From Ferruginibacter sp. (lineage in GTDB: Bacteria; Bacteroidota; Bacteroidia; Chitinophagales; Chitinophagaceae): DNA of 64,000 bases. The stretch is taken from assembly GCA_019638485.1 (NCBI GenBank), contig JAHBTP010000004.1, positions 1-64,000 of the forward strand, given 5' to 3'. The notes beneath the pieces were generated by a model. The model made no database searches. It was given only the letters and a program-made list of their open reading frames with translations, and was not told where the DNA came from. The number at the start of each line of letters is the position of its first letter. Positions within the stretch are counted from its first letter, which is position 1. Shown here piece after piece: positions 61,433 to 64,000 of the stretch. Made by a program: the position numbers and the translations under genes.

Positions 61433-62710
61433 TTAATAGTGGCACTTTTGACATTCTGTTCCGCCAATATTTCCAACAGTTACACTATCCATTTTTTTAT
61501 CCTTAATATCTTGATGGAACTTTTCGTAGATGCTATAAAATCTATTTCCTTCACCGGTTTCTCTATTTAGGAAATCAACTTTTGTATCCCGGTGACAGTT
61601 AACACACCATCCCATACTCAGATCAGCAAATTGATATACCTCATTCATATCCTGAATATTTCCATGGCAGGTTTGGCATTGTTGTTTTCCAACCACTACG
61701 TGTTGGCTATGGTTAAAATAAACATGGTCGGGAAGATTATGAATTCTTACCCATTCAATTGGTCGGGCACCATCTGGTTGGCCATCACCATTTTTATCAG
61801 CGTTATAACTATTTGTTTCAGGATTCCATCCTGCATAAGAATATAGTTTTTGGATTTCTTTTGTACCATCTACCTGAATCCCGTCTTCTCTTATAATTGG
61901 GTCTCCTTTATATTCTTTAACTGCCATGTGGCAATTCATACACACATTTACTGAGGGGATATTTGCCTGCTTTCCAAACTGTGCACCACCATGGCAATAC
62001 AAGCAACTAATTTGGTTTACTCCGGCATGTACCTTATGAGAATAGTAAATAGGTTGTGTTGGCATATATGATTTCTGACGCCCGAGGCCGATAGCTGCAT
62101 TAATCGTATAATAACCACCCACTCCAAATAAAATTAATATCCCTGCCATCAGGTAGGTTTTATTTTTATAAAAAGGAACAGGTTCTCCTCTTTTAATTCC
62201 TTCCTTTTCATCAGCCAGTTTACGTAAGTTGCTATTTACTTGTAATAAAATCAGTGCAACAAGAGCAAGGACTAAGGTGAGGATGCCATACAATAATGTA
62301 TTGTCGCTCTGTGGGGCTCCAACGGCGGCAACGCCTCCGGCAGGAGCAGCAGAAGGAGGAGCATAATCATCTACATATTTCATTATAGCATCAATCTCTT
62401 CATGTGTAAGCTGCGGAAATGGGGTCATAACCGTTGGCTTCCATTTTTCAAATATCTCTTTTGCTGTTTTGTCTGTTTCAATCATTTTCGCCGGACTATG
62501 AATCCAATTGTAGATCCAGTCTCCTTCAGGCACACGAGTTCTCCAGCCTTGCAGGGCAGGGCCTGTAAAGTCGGCATCCGGTTTATGACAGTTAGCACAA
62601 TTTGCTTTAAACAGTGCTTCTCCATCCTGCGCAATGACCGGAAAAGAAAACATCAATACGAGAAGTAAACTTGCGAAGGATTTGTTAAAGAGTTTTTTGT
62701 ATTCGCTCAT
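61433..62710 (-). CDS. actA: Alternative complex III multiheme cytochrome c ActA
   Basis: 425 residues with signal peptide (to about 28). It has six CxxCH heme sites: CANCH in an N-terminal cytochrome c domain, then CLYCH, CMNCH, CQTCH, CVNCH and CQKCH in the class III-like part. A membrane segment lies near 135-160, with a second near 185-205. The ATG at 62710 begins a good signal peptide and is chosen over 62821, which would reach past the promoter. It is the first gene of the operon. Confidence 0.95.
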   Translation of the reverse strand: MSEYKKLFNKSFASLLLVLMFSFPVIAQDGEALFKANCANCHKPDADFTGPALQGWRTRVPEGDWIYNWIHSPAKMIETDKTAKEIFEKWKPTVMTPFPQLTHEEIDAIMKYVDDYAPPSAAPAGGVAAVGAPQSDNTLLYGILTLVLALVALILLQVNSNLRKLADEKEGIKRGEPVPFYKNKTYLMAGILILFGVGGYYTINAAIGLGRQKSYMPTQPIYYSHKVHAGVNQISCLYCHGGAQFGKQANIPSVNVCMNCHMAVKEYKGDPIIREDGIQVDGTKEIQKLYSYAGWNPETNSYNADKNGDGQPDGARPIEWVRIHNLPDHVYFNHSQHVVVGKQQCQTCHGNIQDMNEVYQFADLSMGWCVNCHRDTKVDFLNRETGEGNRFYSIYEKFHQDIKDKKMDSVTVGNIGGTECQKCHY

Positions 62711-62750
62711 GTCAGTTCTGGCTAAGGTGGAAAAATTCCTTATTCGTGTG

Positions 62751-62758
62751 CAAACATA
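62751..62758 (-). promoter_or_regulatory. Promoter of the act-cox operon
   Basis: Minus-strand TATGTTTG lies 40 bp before the actA ATG, with a TTG about 22 bp upstream as a possible -33 element. It would drive actA through the subunit IV gene. Confidence 0.5.
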
Positions 62759-62950
62759 ATACAGGAATATGACAAAATTCCAACAAAACTTGATTTTTTT
62801 TGGCTCAACCGTGATTGACATTCAGGGTTTTAGCAAATTAGAAATAAAAAACAGCCTTTCTTATCCTAAAAAACAGGCTATTAAAAATTGCCTGAATTTT
62901 TTTTACCCGGCAAACCAACGCACCTTTGCCAACAGGTTGAAACTGTTAAA

Positions 62951-63835
62951 ATGTTTAAAAAGCTACAAGAAAAGTGGGGTATCTCCGGATGGCGTTTCTT
63001 CTGGGTAATGTGTACCTTTTTTTTTACCGGAACAACAGCTGCATGGGTTACTGCAAAAATCACTCTTTGGTTCAATATTGAGAAATGGTCTGTTAGTTTT
63101 TGGATACTCAAGCTATGTATATTACTAATTGGTTATCAGATACTTTTGTTATTCTTCGGGGCTATTTTTGGCCAGTTTAGGTTCTTTTGGAAATACGAAA
63201 AAAAGATTCTTCGGGCAGTAGGAATTTTAAAAAAAGCCCCTGCCTATCGCATTATTATTTTCGCCTCAGGAGCGGGGTCAAATGCAGCTAATTTAATTCA
63301 ATACTTTAACCATAATTCCAAAAAAGCAAGGAAGGCACAGGTAACAAAAATTATCACTAATAATCCTTCGGCAGGGGTAACGGAGATAGCAAAAAATGAA
63401 AACATCCCAATAGACATTATTACCAAAGCCCAATTTGAAAATGGCAGCTACCTCAATGATTGGATAAAAAATGCCGATTTGATTGTTTTAGCCGGCTTTT
63501 TATGGAAATGTCCTGAAAAAATGGTGAAAGCCCTTCCTCAAAAAATAATTAATATACATCCGGCCTTGTTGCCTAAGTATGGCGGAAAGGGAATGTATGG
63601 AAGTCATGTACACGAAGCTGTTTTAGCAAATGGCGAATTGGAAAGTGGCATTACTATACATTTTATAGATGAGCATTATGATTGCGGAGAAATTATTTTC
63701 CAAGCGGTTGTTAAAATTGAAAAGGGGGAAACCCCACAATCACTTGCAGAGAAAATTCATCATCTTGAACATGCGTACTATCCTCCTACGGTGGAAAAAG
63801 TAATAAAAAAAGCAAAAGCGAAGTTAAACCAATAG
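62951..63835 (+). CDS. purN: Membrane domain (DUF6787-like) fused to PurN-type formyltransferase
   Basis: 294 residues in one uninterrupted frame. Residues 1-85 contain two membrane helices (about 16-36 and 50-72) and the phrase GQFRFFWKYEKKILRAVGILKK, which I associate with the stand-alone DUF6787 family. Residues about 95-294 are glycinamide ribonucleotide formyltransferase: ASGAGSNAANLI, catalytic N and H in NIHPALLPKYGGKGMYG, and D in HYDCGEIIFQ. It makes formyl-GAR in purine synthesis, here apparently tethered to the membrane. The ATG at 62951 is favoured over 62888. Confidence 0.85.
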   Translation: MFKKLQEKWGISGWRFFWVMCTFFFTGTTAAWVTAKITLWFNIEKWSVSFWILKLCILLIGYQILLLFFGAIFGQFRFFWKYEKKILRAVGILKKAPAYRIIIFASGAGSNAANLIQYFNHNSKKARKAQVTKIITNNPSAGVTEIAKNENIPIDIITKAQFENGSYLNDWIKNADLIVLAGFLWKCPEKMVKALPQKIINIHPALLPKYGGKGMYGSHVHEAVLANGELESGITIHFIDEHYDCGEIIFQAVVKIEKGETPQSLAEKIHHLEHAYYPPTVEKVIKKAKAKLNQ

Positions 63836-63872
63836 TGAAAACGCTTTGTTTATTTACATTGCACAACTAAAG

Positions 63873-64000
63873 ATGATAAAGCATATTTTTTCTTCTTATT
63901 GTTTCGTTTGCACCATTATCTTTTTTTTCGTTTATTCATCACCGTTATGTGCACAAACTGAAGTTAAGGGGTCGGTGTTTGATAAATCAAAAATAAACTT
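63873..64000 (+). CDS. Exported protein, N-terminal fragment (runs off the window)
   Basis: An open frame of 42 complete codons from the ATG at 63873 to the edge. A hydrophobic signal peptide (FVCTIIFFFVYSSPLCAQ) is followed by TEVKGSVFDKSKIN, which resembles the first strand of a carboxypeptidase-regulatory-like domain at the start of many Bacteroidota outer-membrane proteins. The rest lies outside. Confidence 0.65.
   Translation, partial: MIKHIFSSYCFVCTIIFFFVYSSPLCAQTEVKGSVFDKSKIN

Noticed and set aside
62711..62821. Longer ActA start at 62821
   Set aside because: It would place 37 residues before the signal peptide and overlap the likely promoter at 62751-62758.

Overview
The window is an AT-rich chromosomal segment of a Bacteroidota bacterium, probably of the Chitinophagales (lineage is inference). 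The evidence is the recurrent TAnnTTTG promoter -7 box with little or no Shine-Dalgarno signal, a type IX secretion C-terminal tail, the alternative complex III (act) plus caa3-oxidase cluster, and families typical of the phylum (DUF983, DUF5522, DUF6787-like, lamin-tail proteins).

Layout. 1-58 is a truncated tRNA-Pro(CGG) on the minus strand. 221-3828 holds ligA, a NUMOD4/HNH endonuclease and a DUF2461 protein. 4281-6660 is a REP-like palindrome array with about 30 cores around a RAYT/IS200-like transposase. 6940-13134 is a phenylacetate (paa) locus: TetR regulator, PaaE, then PaaABCD, PaaG, PaaI and PaaY, with matching 16-bp operator candidates before the regulator and before paaA. After a lipoprotein and obg comes a type I restriction-modification module (14914-21141, hsdR-hsdS-hsdM). 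A GxxExxY (PD-(D/E)xK-like) gene carried on an inverted-repeat cassette has been inserted exactly at the hsdR/hsdS junction. The module ends in two large imperfect palindromes.

21412-46857 is mostly housekeeping: lipid kinase, membrane patatin, heme A synthase, RNase HII, threonylcarbamoyl-AMP synthase, PfkB kinase, S9 peptidase, cell-surface proteins, asd, korB, a cell-wall amidase, a MarR/acyl-CoA dehydrogenase pair, a glycosyltransferase plus ABC permease, Lrp, a type IX-secreted beta-helix protein and trmB. 46869-62710 (minus strand) is a respiratory block of about 16 kb: actABCDEF, cytochrome oxidase subunits II and I, ctaB, two subunit III-like genes and subunit IV, then a clear hairpin terminator and a fresh promoter for SCO and DUF420. 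Heme A synthase at 24.5 kb serves the same oxidase. 62951-63835 is a membrane domain fused to PurN, and a secreted protein starts at 63873 and runs off the window.

The most unusual points are: (1) the GxxExxY cassette, which has 9-bp terminal inverted repeats and a 10-bp direct duplication that splits a former TAATG overlap, plus a gene-less relative of 94 bp inside the hsdS linker; (2) the RAYT nested in its palindrome array, with a perfect 106-bp repeat marking two junctions; (3) attC-like paired palindromes at the R-M boundary; (4) several TAnnTTTG boxes lying 4-8 bp before start codons, suggesting leaderless transcripts; (5) the DUF6787-like/PurN fusion.
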